Positions 26,626 through 35,013 of a stretch of 64,000 bases of DNA are shown one piece after another (position 1 is the stretch's first letter; the number at the start of each line of letters is the position of its first letter). Both the position numbers and the translations under genes were made by a program. Under the pieces are notes generated by a model that had not been told where the DNA came from, did not search any database, and saw nothing but the letters and a program-made list of their open reading frames with translations. Origin of the DNA: Flammeovirgaceae bacterium (lineage in GTDB: Bacteria > Bacteroidota > Bacteroidia > Cytophagales > Cyclobacteriaceae); contig CP054185.1 in NCBI GenBank assembly GCA_015180985.1, positions 1,853,001-1,917,000 of the forward strand, written 5' to 3'.

Positions 26626-27378
26626 TTGGATAATCATAATATCATTGTCAGGCTGGCCACACCTGACGACAAACAGTATGCAGTAACCATTACCGATGAA
26701 ATGGCCGAATCGGCCAAAGCCCGCGGTACCGGTATTGCCAAACGCTCGCCCGAATACATTGAAAAGAAAATGGAGGAGGGAAAGGCCGTCATTGCCGTGA
26801 CACCAGACGGCACCTGGGTGGGCTTCTGCTACATCGAAGCGTGGGAGCATGAAAAATATGTGGCCAACTCCGGTCTTATCGTGTCTCCGCCCTTCCGGAA
26901 AACAGGGGTAGCTACGGCCATCAAACGGAAAATATTTGAATTGTCGCGCCAGCGCTACCCTGAAGCCAAACTCTTTGGCCTTACAACCGGCCTGGCCGTA
27001 ATGAAAATCAACTCCGATCTGGGCTACGAGCCTGTTACCTATTCTGAACTGACTACCGATGAGGAGTTCTGGAAAGGCTGCCGCAGTTGCGTGAACTACG
27101 AAATCCTGATGAGCAAGGATCGGAAGAACTGCATGTGCACGGCCATGCTGTATGACCCGGCCGAAGTGGCAGCCAAAGCCCCGGTGCAACCTGTACAGGT
27201 TGTCGTTAATCAGCAGGGTAAACTTAAACGCAAACGCAGGCGGATGTTTAAAGGAAATCTCCGCTTGTTCGAACGATGGGTTAGGTTTAAACAGTTTGTT
27301 TTGCTTCGCCCCCGCAATAATGGCAACGGTACCGGTGAGCCAAAGAAAAAATCCATCTTAAGCCTTTTCTTTTGGTAA
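26626..27378 (+). CDS. GNAT acyltransferase, probable N-acylglutamate synthase of the arginine operon
   Basis: This 250-residue protein has a GNAT fold at about residues 8-150: IVRLATPDDKQYAVTITDEM at the start and the acetyl-CoA loop region LIVSPPFRKTGVATAIKRKI (about 84-103). The C-terminal 90 residues are basic (KLKRKRRRMF) and not part of the fold. It is first in an operon holding every later arginine gene, and no other acyl-glutamate synthase (argA or argJ) is present, so it most likely acylates glutamate. Whether with acetyl or succinyl groups is open. The only in-frame start after the last upstream stop is TTG 26626. argG begins one base after its stop. Confidence 0.78.
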   Translation: MDNHNIIVRLATPDDKQYAVTITDEMAESAKARGTGIAKRSPEYIEKKMEEGKAVIAVTPDGTWVGFCYIEAWEHEKYVANSGLIVSPPFRKTGVATAIKRKIFELSRQRYPEAKLFGLTTGLAVMKINSDLGYEPVTYSELTTDEEFWKGCRSCVNYEILMSKDRKNCMCTAMLYDPAEVAAKAPVQPVQVVVNQQGKLKRKRRRMFKGNLRLFERWVRFKQFVLLRPRNNGNGTGEPKKKSILSLFFW

Positions 27379-27379
27379 G

Positions 27380-28594
27380 ATGAAAAAGCGTGTTGTACTG
27401 GCTTTTAGCGGTGGGCTTGATACCACCTATTGCGCGAAATACCTGGCCGAGGAGCGGGGTTATGATGTGCACACCCTTACGGTAAATACAGGTGGCTTTA
27501 CTACGGCCGAACTGAAAATGATTGAAAAACATGCCAATGCACTGGGTGTAGCCTCGCACGCATTGGTTGATGAGATCCGGAATTACTATGAAAAAGTAAT
27601 CCGGTTCCTTATTTACGGTAACGTGCTGAAAAATGGTACGTACCCATTGAGCGTAAGCGCTGAACGCATGTCGCAGGCATTGGCCGTGGCCCGGTATGCC
27701 ACCGAAATAAAGGCCGATGCGGTTGCCCACGGCAGCACGGGTGCCGGAAATGACCAGGTTCGGTTCGATATGGTGTTCAACATTCTCCTGCCGGGAGTTG
27801 AAGTAATTACTCCGATTCGCGACAAGAAACTTTCGCGCGAAGAAGAGATAGCCTACCTGAAGGCCAAAGGGGTTGAAATGAATTTTGAAAAAGCCAAGTA
27901 CTCTGTCAACAAAGGTCTATGGGGCACTTCCGTTGGCGGCAAGGAAACGCTGGGTTCATTAGGTATGCTTCCCGAAGAAGCCTGGCCGACCCCGGTTACC
28001 AAATCGGGTAGTGAAGTGGTGAAACTGCAGTTCAGCAAGGGTGAGTTAGCAGGAGTTAATGAAAAATCTTTCGCTAACCCTGTTGATGCGATCAACTATT
28101 TGCAATCCATTGCAGGGCCGTTTGGAATCGGCCGCGATATTCACGTTGGTGACACCATAATTGGTATAAAAGGCCGGGTGGGGTTTGAAGCCGCTGCACC
28201 CGTCCTTATAATCAAAGCCCATCATGCGTTGGAGAAACACGTGCTTACCAAGTGGCAGCTAAACTGGAAGGACCAGATGGCCCAGTTTTATGGTAACTGG
28301 CTGCATGAGGGGCAGTACCTCGATCCGGTTATGCGCGATATCGAAGCCTATTTGTTAAGCACCCAAAAAAACGTAACGGGTACGGTTTCCATCCAGTTGC
28401 ATCCGTACCGGTATCAAATACTTGGGATTGAATCGCCTTTTGACCTGATGTCGGCAAAATTCGGAAAATACGGTGAAATGAACCTGGGGTGGACCGGTGA
28501 GGATGTAAAAGGGTTTACCAAAATATTCGGCAACCAGGTTTCGATTTATCATCAGGTAAAAGAAGAAGCTGAAAACAAAAGCAATGGGCAATAA
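27380..28594 (+). CDS. argG: Argininosuccinate synthase
   Basis: This cytosolic enzyme joins citrulline and aspartate with ATP to give argininosuccinate. It is 404 residues long. The ATP-pyrophosphatase P-loop FSGGLDTTYCAKYL lies at 9-22, and AHGSTGAGNDQVRFD covers the citrulline/aspartate site. A Tyr-for-Ser variant follows SGGLDTT (usually SGGLDTS), which I note without further inference. It starts one base after the GNAT gene and overlaps argC by 11 bases, so it is translationally coupled on both sides. Confidence 0.97.
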   Translation: MKKRVVLAFSGGLDTTYCAKYLAEERGYDVHTLTVNTGGFTTAELKMIEKHANALGVASHALVDEIRNYYEKVIRFLIYGNVLKNGTYPLSVSAERMSQALAVARYATEIKADAVAHGSTGAGNDQVRFDMVFNILLPGVEVITPIRDKKLSREEEIAYLKAKGVEMNFEKAKYSVNKGLWGTSVGGKETLGSLGMLPEEAWPTPVTKSGSEVVKLQFSKGELAGVNEKSFANPVDAINYLQSIAGPFGIGRDIHVGDTIIGIKGRVGFEAAAPVLIIKAHHALEKHVLTKWQLNWKDQMAQFYGNWLHEGQYLDPVMRDIEAYLLSTQKNVTGTVSIQLHPYRYQILGIESPFDLMSAKFGKYGEMNLGWTGEDVKGFTKIFGNQVSIYHQVKEEAENKSNGQ

Positions 28595-29561
28595 GGTAAA
28601 GGTTGGAATAGTTGGCGGTGCAGGCTATACCGGTGGCGAAGCGATACGCATACTGCTTAACCACCCGGTAGTTGAAGTGATTTTTGTCCACAGCCGCAGC
28701 CATGTGGGTCAGCCCGTGCATGCCGCCCATCGCGATATGACGGGCGAAACTGACCTGAAGTTTACCGGTAATTTATCGGGCCAGGCCGATGTACTTTTTC
28801 TTTGCCTTGGCCATGGCGAGAGTAGCAAATTTTTGCAGGAACACGAACTTTCGCCTGGCGTTAAGGTAATTGACTTGAGCAACGATTTCAGGTTGGGCCA
28901 TTCGGTTAACGGAAGAGAATTTGTTTACGGCCTGCCTGAACTGAACCGCGACAAAATAAAAACAGCCCAAAACGTGGCCAATCCCGGATGTTTTGCCACG
29001 GCTATACAACTTGGTTTGTTGCCGCTGGCAGTTCATGGGTTACTTACCGAAGTTTATACAACAGCCATTACCGGTTCTACCGGAGCCGGCCAGAAGTTGC
29101 AGGATTCAACGCATTTTACCTGGCGTGCCAACAACATCTCGGCATACAAAGCGCTTACACACCAGCACGTTGGAGAAATCAATCGCTCGTTAAAACAGTT
29201 ACAACCTTCATTCGATGGTTCCCTGCATCTGGTACCCTGGCGCGGTGACTTTACGCGGGGCATTTTTGTGAGTTCAGTGGTTACAGTCAACAAATCCCTT
29301 ACGGAAATCAAATCGCTGTTCAGTACCTACTACGCTCATCATCCGTTTGTGGTTATTGCTGATGAAATGATTGATATGAAACAAGCTGTGAACACCAACA
29401 AATGCTATGTTTTTCTTGAATTGGTGGGCGATAAACTGGTTATACACTCCGCCATCGATAACCTGGTTAAAGGGGCATCAGGACAGGCCGTACAGAACAT
29501 GAACCTGATGTTCGGACTGGATGAATCGGAAGGATTAAAGTTGAAAGCAATTGGATACTAA
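28584..29561 (+). CDS. argC: N-acyl-gamma-glutamyl-phosphate reductase
   Basis: This NADPH-dependent reductase converts N-acyl-glutamyl phosphate to the semialdehyde. It has 325 residues. The N-terminal Rossmann motif is GGAGYTGGEAIRIL (11-24), and the catalytic Cys136 lies in NPGCFATAIQLGLLPL. HLVPWRGDFTRGI, near residue 215, holds the conserved His/Arg region. It overlaps the end of argG by 11 bases. Between its stop and argD lies a 10-bp GC-rich hairpin repeat that is probably not specific to this operon. Confidence 0.97.
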   Translation: MGNKVKVGIVGGAGYTGGEAIRILLNHPVVEVIFVHSRSHVGQPVHAAHRDMTGETDLKFTGNLSGQADVLFLCLGHGESSKFLQEHELSPGVKVIDLSNDFRLGHSVNGREFVYGLPELNRDKIKTAQNVANPGCFATAIQLGLLPLAVHGLLTEVYTTAITGSTGAGQKLQDSTHFTWRANNISAYKALTHQHVGEINRSLKQLQPSFDGSLHLVPWRGDFTRGIFVSSVVTVNKSLTEIKSLFSTYYAHHPFVVIADEMIDMKQAVNTNKCYVFLELVGDKLVIHSAIDNLVKGASGQAVQNMNLMFGLDESEGLKLKAIGY

Positions 29562-29577
29562 GGTAAATGAATTTCTT

Positions 29578-29615
29578 ATCTCCCCCTCTCCACCGGAGAG
29601 GGGGCAGGGGGGTGA
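29578..29615. repeat. GC-rich hairpin repeat between argC and argD
   Basis: The perfect stem CCCCCTCTCC/GGAGAGGGGG (29582-29591 and 29595-29604) has a 3-base loop, followed by CAGGGGGG. I recall this type of element dispersed in Bacteroidota and cyanobacterial genomes. It lies 4 bases before the argD start. Confidence 0.7.
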
Positions 29616-29618
29616 CAT

Positions 29619-30761
29619 ATGAAACCATTCAACGTATATCCGCTTTTCGAAATAACTCCCACACAGGCTAATGGCAGTTGGTTGTGGGATGATCATGGGG
29701 TTAAATACCTTGATCTGTACGGTGGTCATGCGGTAATTTCCATCGGGCACTCGCACCCGCATTATATTAAACGACTTGATGATCAACTCCATAAAATTGG
29801 GTTTTACTCCAACAGTGTTCAAAATCCAGTACAGGAACAATTGGCTGAGAAACTCGGCAATCTTTCCGGTTATCCAGATTATCAGTTATTTCTTTGTAAT
29901 TCAGGAGCCGAAGCAAATGAGAATGCCTTAAAGGTAGCCTCGTTTGTTACTGGTCGGAAGAAGATCGTAGCCTTTCAAAAAGCTTTTCATGGCCGGACTT
30001 CCGCAGCGGTTGCAGTTACAGATAATCCGAAAATTGTATCCGAATTTAATAAGGGTCATGAGGTGGTGTTTGTCCCGCTTAATGATGAGCCTGCTTTTCT
30101 TCAGGCGCTAGATAATACGGTTGCTGCCGTAATTATTGAAGGTATTCAGGGTGTTGGCGGCATTCATGTTCCGGATACAGACTTTCTGCAACTTATTGAA
30201 AGACGTTGTAAAACAAACGGGTCGCTGCTGATTCTCGATGAAATACAATCCGGGTACGGCCGCACCGGAAAATTCTTTGCACACCAGCATGCCGGTATTA
30301 AACCCGATTTGGTTACCGTGGCCAAAGGCATGGGCAACGGGTTCCCGATTGGGGGCGTACTTATTCACCCTGATATTAAACCCTGGAGCGGTATGCTGGG
30401 CACCACGTTTGGCGGCAATCACCTGGCTTGCGCTGCCAGCCTGGCCGTACTGGAAGTAATCGAAAGCGAAAACCTGATGGCCAATGCAACGCTGGCAGGA
30501 AATTACCTTATCCATGAACTGGAAGCCTTGCCCACAATTACTGAAGTTCGGGGTATGGGACTGATGATTGGATTTGACCTGCCCGATGAACATCGTTCGG
30601 TTCGCCAGACTTTGTTAAATGAATATAAAATCTTTACTGGTGAAGCCAAGCCGAATACCATCCGCCTGCTTCCATCGCTTGCATTAACCATAGAAGAAGC
30701 CGGGATCTTTATTCAGGCACTTCAGTCATGCCTGGCAACCGTTGAACCGGAATCAAAATAA
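29619..30761 (+). CDS. argD: N-acylornithine aminotransferase
   Basis: This 380-residue PLP enzyme transaminates the N-acyl-glutamate semialdehyde to N-acylornithine using glutamate. It belongs to class III aminotransferases. NSGAEANENALKVA (94-107) contacts the phosphate of PLP, LLILDEIQSGYGRTGK (203-218) holds the conserved Asp, and Lys236 in VAKGMGNGFPIGG is the PLP Schiff-base lysine. TTFGGNHLACAAS follows. The start ATG at 29619 is directly behind a GC-rich hairpin repeat that may cover its ribosome-binding region. argF' begins 6 bases after its stop. Confidence 0.95.
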   Translation: MKPFNVYPLFEITPTQANGSWLWDDHGVKYLDLYGGHAVISIGHSHPHYIKRLDDQLHKIGFYSNSVQNPVQEQLAEKLGNLSGYPDYQLFLCNSGAEANENALKVASFVTGRKKIVAFQKAFHGRTSAAVAVTDNPKIVSEFNKGHEVVFVPLNDEPAFLQALDNTVAAVIIEGIQGVGGIHVPDTDFLQLIERRCKTNGSLLILDEIQSGYGRTGKFFAHQHAGIKPDLVTVAKGMGNGFPIGGVLIHPDIKPWSGMLGTTFGGNHLACAASLAVLEVIESENLMANATLAGNYLIHELEALPTITEVRGMGLMIGFDLPDEHRSVRQTLLNEYKIFTGEAKPNTIRLLPSLALTIEEAGIFIQALQSCLATVEPESK

Positions 30762-30767
30762 CAAGGG

Positions 30768-31757
30768 GTGAGAAATTTTATTTCCATAACTGATGTTGCC
30801 GATGTTCAGTCGCTGATTGAAAGGGGATTGAACTACAAAAAAATTCCGTTAGCCGATCACGCACTGGGAAAAGGTAAACGATTAGGACTTTTGTTTTTAA
30901 ATCCCAGCATGCGCACCCGAATCAGTACGCAGATAGCTGCTCACAATCTTGGTATGGATGCCATTGTTTTCAATGTTGGGCAGGAAGGCTGGTCGCTTGA
31001 ATTTGGTGATGGCGTGATGGACGGTACCTCGGTTGAACACGTTAAAGATGCCGCCCCGGTGCTGGGTGAGTATTTTGATGTGCTCGGACTTCGCACATTT
31101 CCTTCTTTAAAAAAACGTGATGAAGATTACAGTGAGCAGGTAATCTGGCAGTTTGTAAAATATTCCGGCATTCCGGTAATCAGTTTGGAAAGTGCCACCC
31201 TCCATCCGCTGCAAAGCCTGGCCGATCTCATGACGATAGCTGAAACATTCAGTGAAAACAGAAAACCAAAAGTTGTATTAACCTGGGCGCCACATATTAA
31301 GCCCTTGCCGCAATGTGTTGCCAACAGCTTTGCCCAATGGATAAATGCCTGGGAGTATGCAGAATTTGTTATAGCTCATCCGGAAGGATATGCATTGGAT
31401 GAAAAGTTTACCGAAGGTGCTACCATCATTACCAACCAGGATAAGGCACTTGCCGGAGCCGATTTTGTATATGTAAAAAACTGGAGCAGTTTTAGCGAGT
31501 ATGGTAAAATTTTAAACACCGACCTGTCGTGGATGCTGACTGCAGAAAAACTGAAGATTACCAATAACGCCCGGGTTATGCATTGCCTGCCGGTGCGCAG
31601 AAATCTTGAACTGAGTGCCGAAGTGCTGGACAGCCACGCAAGTTTGGTAACACAGCAGGCGGCCAATCGCGTGTGGGCAGCACAGGCCGTGCTGGCAGAA
31701 ATTCTACAATTCAATTTTAAAAATTCCCCCCTTGAGGGGGGCAAGGGGGGTGTATGA
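30768..31757 (+). CDS. argF': N-acetyl/N-succinyl-ornithine carbamoyltransferase
   Basis: This enzyme carbamoylates N-acylornithine rather than free ornithine. It has 329 residues with a GTG start at 30768. The carbamoyl-phosphate motif is FLNPSMRTRIS (43-53), and HCLPVRRNLELSAE replaces the HCLP motif context of true ornithine enzymes. The LTWAPHIKPLPQCVANS and WSLEFGDGVMDGTS segments match AOTCase/SOTCase, not ArgF. At the position I recall as Glu92 in Xanthomonas AOTCase and Pro90 in Bacteroides SOTCase, this protein has Val89, which favours succinylated substrate. The last 11 residues (NSPLEGGKGGV) are encoded by an invading hairpin repeat, and the stop overlaps the argB start. Confidence 0.93.
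   Translation: MRNFISITDVADVQSLIERGLNYKKIPLADHALGKGKRLGLLFLNPSMRTRISTQIAAHNLGMDAIVFNVGQEGWSLEFGDGVMDGTSVEHVKDAAPVLGEYFDVLGLRTFPSLKKRDEDYSEQVIWQFVKYSGIPVISLESATLHPLQSLADLMTIAETFSENRKPKVVLTWAPHIKPLPQCVANSFAQWINAWEYAEFVIAHPEGYALDEKFTEGATIITNQDKALAGADFVYVKNWSSFSEYGKILNTDLSWMLTAEKLKITNNARVMHCLPVRRNLELSAEVLDSHASLVTQQAANRVWAAQAVLAEILQFNFKNSPLEGGKGGV
31719..31753. repeat. GC-rich hairpin repeat forming the 3' end of argF'
   Basis: CCCCCC-TTGA-GGGGGG (31726-31741) is followed by CAAGGGGGG. It encodes the tail NSPLEGGKGGV. I recall the same peptide at many unrelated gene ends, which shows a dispersed repeat. It ends at the argB start codon. Confidence 0.75.
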
Positions 31758-32542
31758 ACAAACTCTTCATTATAAAAATCGGTGGCAATGTGCTCGATGA
31801 TCCGGAAGCTTTAACAAAATTTCTGGGAGACTTTGCGGCCATTAAGGAACCAAAAATTCTGGTGCACGGAGGAGGTAAGCTGGCTACGAAAATCGGTGAG
31901 CAGTTGGGGATAAAGGCCTACATGATTAATGGCCGCAGGATAACCGATGCACAAACGCTTGACCTGGTAACCATGGTGTACGGAGGCCTGGTGAACAAAC
32001 AATTGGTATCGCGGTTGCAACAACTGGGCTGCAATGCACTGGGCGTAACCGGTGCCGATGGCAACCTGATTAAAGCAATCAAACGACCTGTTGGCGAAAT
32101 TGACTATGGCTTTGTTGGCGATATCCAACCTTCAGGTGTTAATTCAACTCTTCTTTATTTTCTCCTTCAGCAAAATGCAATTCCTGTTTTTGCACCGCTA
32201 ACCCATGCCGATGGCGTTATGCTCAACACCAATGCCGATACCATTGCCTCGGTAGTGGCGATTGCCCTAAGTAAACATTTTGATGTGCGGCTGATTTTTT
32301 GCTTTGAGAAGAAAGGCGTTTTGCGGAATATTCAGGATGAAAACTCTGTCATCCGCACATTGACAACTGATTTATACGAGGAACTTTTGAAGCAGGGCGC
32401 ATTAGCCGATGGCATCCTGCCCAAACTTGAAAATGCATTTACGGCCATTCGTTCAGGCGTGCGCGAAGTGCTGATTGGCGATGCAACGCATTTAAGCAAT
32501 AACATCGGCCAGGAAACTATCGGCACCCTGGTTATCAAATGA
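31754..32542 (+). CDS. argB: N-acylglutamate kinase
   Basis: This 262-residue amino-acid-kinase-family enzyme phosphorylates N-acylglutamate, usually the committed step. It has FIIKIGGNVLDD at 5-16, the glycine loop VHGGGKLATKIGEQLGI, and the substrate motif YGGLVNKQLVSRL near residue 76. The later TNADTIASVVAIAL segment contacts nucleotide. It lacks the N-terminal helix linked to arginine feedback in hexameric kinases, so feedback control may lie elsewhere. The ATG overlaps the argF' stop (ATGA), and its own stop overlaps argE by 4 bases. Confidence 0.96.
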   Translation: MNKLFIIKIGGNVLDDPEALTKFLGDFAAIKEPKILVHGGGKLATKIGEQLGIKAYMINGRRITDAQTLDLVTMVYGGLVNKQLVSRLQQLGCNALGVTGADGNLIKAIKRPVGEIDYGFVGDIQPSGVNSTLLYFLLQQNAIPVFAPLTHADGVMLNTNADTIASVVAIALSKHFDVRLIFCFEKKGVLRNIQDENSVIRTLTTDLYEELLKQGALADGILPKLENAFTAIRSGVREVLIGDATHLSNNIGQETIGTLVIK

Positions 32543-33660
32543 CATTCAATACCGATACCGAAATTGCAGTGAGTAAGGCAGTTGAATTGCTAAAGCAGCT
32601 CATTTTAACCCCGTCTTTCAGTCGTGAAGAAGCTGGTACAGCCGATGTTATTTTTTATTACCTGGAGCAGGAAGGGGTAGCGGTTAATCGGGCAGGTAAT
32701 AATGTGTGGGCCCTAAACAAATTCTTCAGTACATCAAAGCCAACCATCCTGCTCAATTCCCATCACGATACTGTTAAACCGAACTCCGGCTACGCACGCG
32801 ATCCGTTTAAACCCGAAATGATTGACGGTAAACTGTACGGACTGGGCAGCAACGATGCCGGGGGCGCATTAACGGCTATGATTCAAGTCTTCCTGCATTA
32901 TTACCAGCAGCCTGATCTGAAGTTTAATCTCGTACTGGCAGCAACTGCCGAAGAAGAGATTTCCGGTCCTGGCGGCATTGAAAGCATCTGGTCCATGCTT
33001 CCACAAGTTGATTTTGCCATCGTGGGTGAACCCACCTTATGTAAAATGGCTATAGCCGAAAAAGGATTATTGGTACTGGACTGTGTTGCAAAAGGAAAGG
33101 CCGGTCACGCAGCACACAATGAAGGTGATAATGCCATTTATAAGGCCTTGAAGGATATTGAATGGTTCAGAACATTTCAGTTTCCGCGCATTTCGCCAAC
33201 ACTGGGCCCGGTTAAAATGACGGTTACGGGTATTGAAGCCGGCAAGCAACACAATGTAATACCTGCCGAATGCCGGTTTACGGTCGATGTCCGTGTAACC
33301 GATGCCTACACCCTCGATGAGGTGCTTACCGAAGTTACAAAACATGTTTCGTGCGAAGTAACACCCCGGTCGGTGCGGTTAAAGCCTTCCGGTATTGAAG
33401 CGGAACATCCGCTGGTTAAAGCTGCGAAGGCGTTGGGTATTGAAACCTATGGTTCTCCTACCACGTCCGACCAGGCTTTGATTCCGGTGCCGTCAGTAAA
33501 AATCGGGCCGGGCGATTCGGCCCGCTCGCACATGGCAGATGAATTTATTTATGTGGATGAGATTAAAGAAGGTATTGCCATGTATATTCGGTTGTTAAAT
33601 GAATGTTCAACGATGTTGCCTTCAGCCGGTTTCAAGTTACCGGTAGCCGGCAACCGGTAA
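32539..33660 (+). CDS. argE: M20-family N-acyl-citrulline/ornithine deacylase
   Basis: This 373-residue zinc amidohydrolase has metal-site motifs LNSHHDTVKP (72-81) and GLGSNDAGGALTAM (101-114). AATAEEEISGPGGIES (about 134-149) carries the catalytic Glu pair, and a dimerisation domain is inserted from about 170 to 285. Because the neighbouring transcarbamylase makes acylated citrulline, this enzyme probably releases citrulline rather than ornithine. It may act on N-succinyl-citrulline if the transcarbamylase is succinyl-specific. It overlaps argB by four bases and precedes argH by 10 bases. Confidence 0.93.
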   Translation: MTFNTDTEIAVSKAVELLKQLILTPSFSREEAGTADVIFYYLEQEGVAVNRAGNNVWALNKFFSTSKPTILLNSHHDTVKPNSGYARDPFKPEMIDGKLYGLGSNDAGGALTAMIQVFLHYYQQPDLKFNLVLAATAEEEISGPGGIESIWSMLPQVDFAIVGEPTLCKMAIAEKGLLVLDCVAKGKAGHAAHNEGDNAIYKALKDIEWFRTFQFPRISPTLGPVKMTVTGIEAGKQHNVIPAECRFTVDVRVTDAYTLDEVLTEVTKHVSCEVTPRSVRLKPSGIEAEHPLVKAAKALGIETYGSPTTSDQALIPVPSVKIGPGDSARSHMADEFIYVDEIKEGIAMYIRLLNECSTMLPSAGFKLPVAGNR

Positions 33661-33670
33661 CCCGCCTCGT

Positions 33671-35005
33671 ATGAGTAAACTCTGGAAAAAGGATAAAGAC
33701 TCACTGAAATCAGTTGAGAGGTTTACCGTGGGTAACGACCGCACGTTGGATATGCAGCTGGCCGCATTTGATGTATTGGGTTCACTGGCGCATATCCGTA
33801 TGCTCGAGTCCATCGGATTGCTCACCAGCGAGGAATTAAGAAAACTAACGGTTGAACTGAAGCTTATTTATGAACGCATTCAACGGGATGAACTGAAAAT
33901 TGAAGAGGACACCGAAGATATTCATTCGCAGATAGAACTTGAGCTAACCCGCAAGCTGGGCAACACCGGTAAAAAAATACACAGCGGCCGTTCGCGTAAC
34001 GACCAGGTGCTGGTTGACATTAAGATGTATTTGCGGTTTGAAATTGAAGAGGTTGTTACCGAAACAAAAAAACTCTTCGATTTACTGATAACGAAAAGCG
34101 AAAAGCACAAGACCGACCTCCTTCCCGGCTATACCCATTTTCAGCCGGCCATGCCTTCATCATTTGGATTGTGGTTTAGTGCCTACGCTGAAAGTTTGGT
34201 AGATGACCTGGTGATGCTGGAAGCTGCTTACCGGGTTGTGAATAAAAACCCATTGGGCTCTGCGGCAGGTTACGGTTCATCATTTCCGCTTAAGCGCAAG
34301 ATGACCACCCACCTGCTTGGCTTTGATGAGTTGAATTACAATGTGGTGTACGCCCAGTTGGGCCGGGGCAAAACCGAGCGGATAGTTGCGGCTGCCCTGG
34401 CCGGCATCGCCTCAACACTGGGTAAGCTGGCTGCCGATGCCATTGTGTTTATGAATCCCAACTTTGGGTTCATCAGCTTCCCTGATGAACTCACTACAGG
34501 CTCCAGCATCATGCCGCACAAAAAGAATCCCGATGTTTTTGAAATTATACGGGGCCGGTGCAACCAGTTACTTGCCTTACCCAACACGATTACACTTGTT
34601 ACAGCCAATCTTCCTTCAGGCTATCACCGCGATTACCAGTTGCTTAAGGAGATGTTGTTTCCCGCTATTCAACACCTGAAAGAGTGTCTTCAAATGATGC
34701 ACCTGATGATTTCTGATTGTGCGGTTAAGGAAAACATCCTTGAAGATGGACGATACATTCACCTCTTTAGTGTTGAGGAGGTAAATAAACTTGTGCTACA
34801 AGGGGTGCCGTTCCGGGATGCGTACAAAAAAGTTGGGCAGGATATTGAAAAAGGTGATTACCGGCCCCATCGCAACCTCCGTCATACGCACGAAGGGAGC
34901 ATCGGAAATTTATGTCTTCCCGAAATTCAGCGGATGATGGAAGATGTGCTGAATCGGTTTAATTTTGCCGCGGTCCATCGGGCTTATGAAAACCTGGTGG
35001 GCTGA
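33671..35005 (+). CDS. argH: Argininosuccinate lyase
   Basis: This last enzyme of the pathway splits argininosuccinate to arginine and fumarate. It has 444 residues in the fumarase/aspartase fold. Signature motifs are EDIHSQIELELTRKLG (82-97), HSGRSRNDQVLVD (104-116), the catalytic-base region GYTHFQPAMPSSFG (153-166) and the flexible loop GSSIMPHKKNPD (277-288). It is last in the arginine operon. The next gene, a Ste24-like protease, starts 8 bases after its stop and may be read through from the same transcript. Confidence 0.97.
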   Translation: MSKLWKKDKDSLKSVERFTVGNDRTLDMQLAAFDVLGSLAHIRMLESIGLLTSEELRKLTVELKLIYERIQRDELKIEEDTEDIHSQIELELTRKLGNTGKKIHSGRSRNDQVLVDIKMYLRFEIEEVVTETKKLFDLLITKSEKHKTDLLPGYTHFQPAMPSSFGLWFSAYAESLVDDLVMLEAAYRVVNKNPLGSAAGYGSSFPLKRKMTTHLLGFDELNYNVVYAQLGRGKTERIVAAALAGIASTLGKLAADAIVFMNPNFGFISFPDELTTGSSIMPHKKNPDVFEIIRGRCNQLLALPNTITLVTANLPSGYHRDYQLLKEMLFPAIQHLKECLQMMHLMISDCAVKENILEDGRYIHLFSVEEVNKLVLQGVPFRDAYKKVGQDIEKGDYRPHRNLRHTHEGSIGNLCLPEIQRMMEDVLNRFNFAAVHRAYENLVG

Positions 35006-35013
35006 AACTTACC

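Noticed and set aside
26467-27189. 240-codon open frame on the minus strand
   Set aside because: It is opposite the GNAT gene, with composition typical of an antisense shadow (His, Cys, Gly-rich), and it would cover the operon leader. The plus-strand frame has a clear domain and operon context.
29578-31753. GC-rich hairpins as a CRISPR array
   Set aside because: There are only two unrelated hairpins, with no repeat-spacer pattern and no cas genes.
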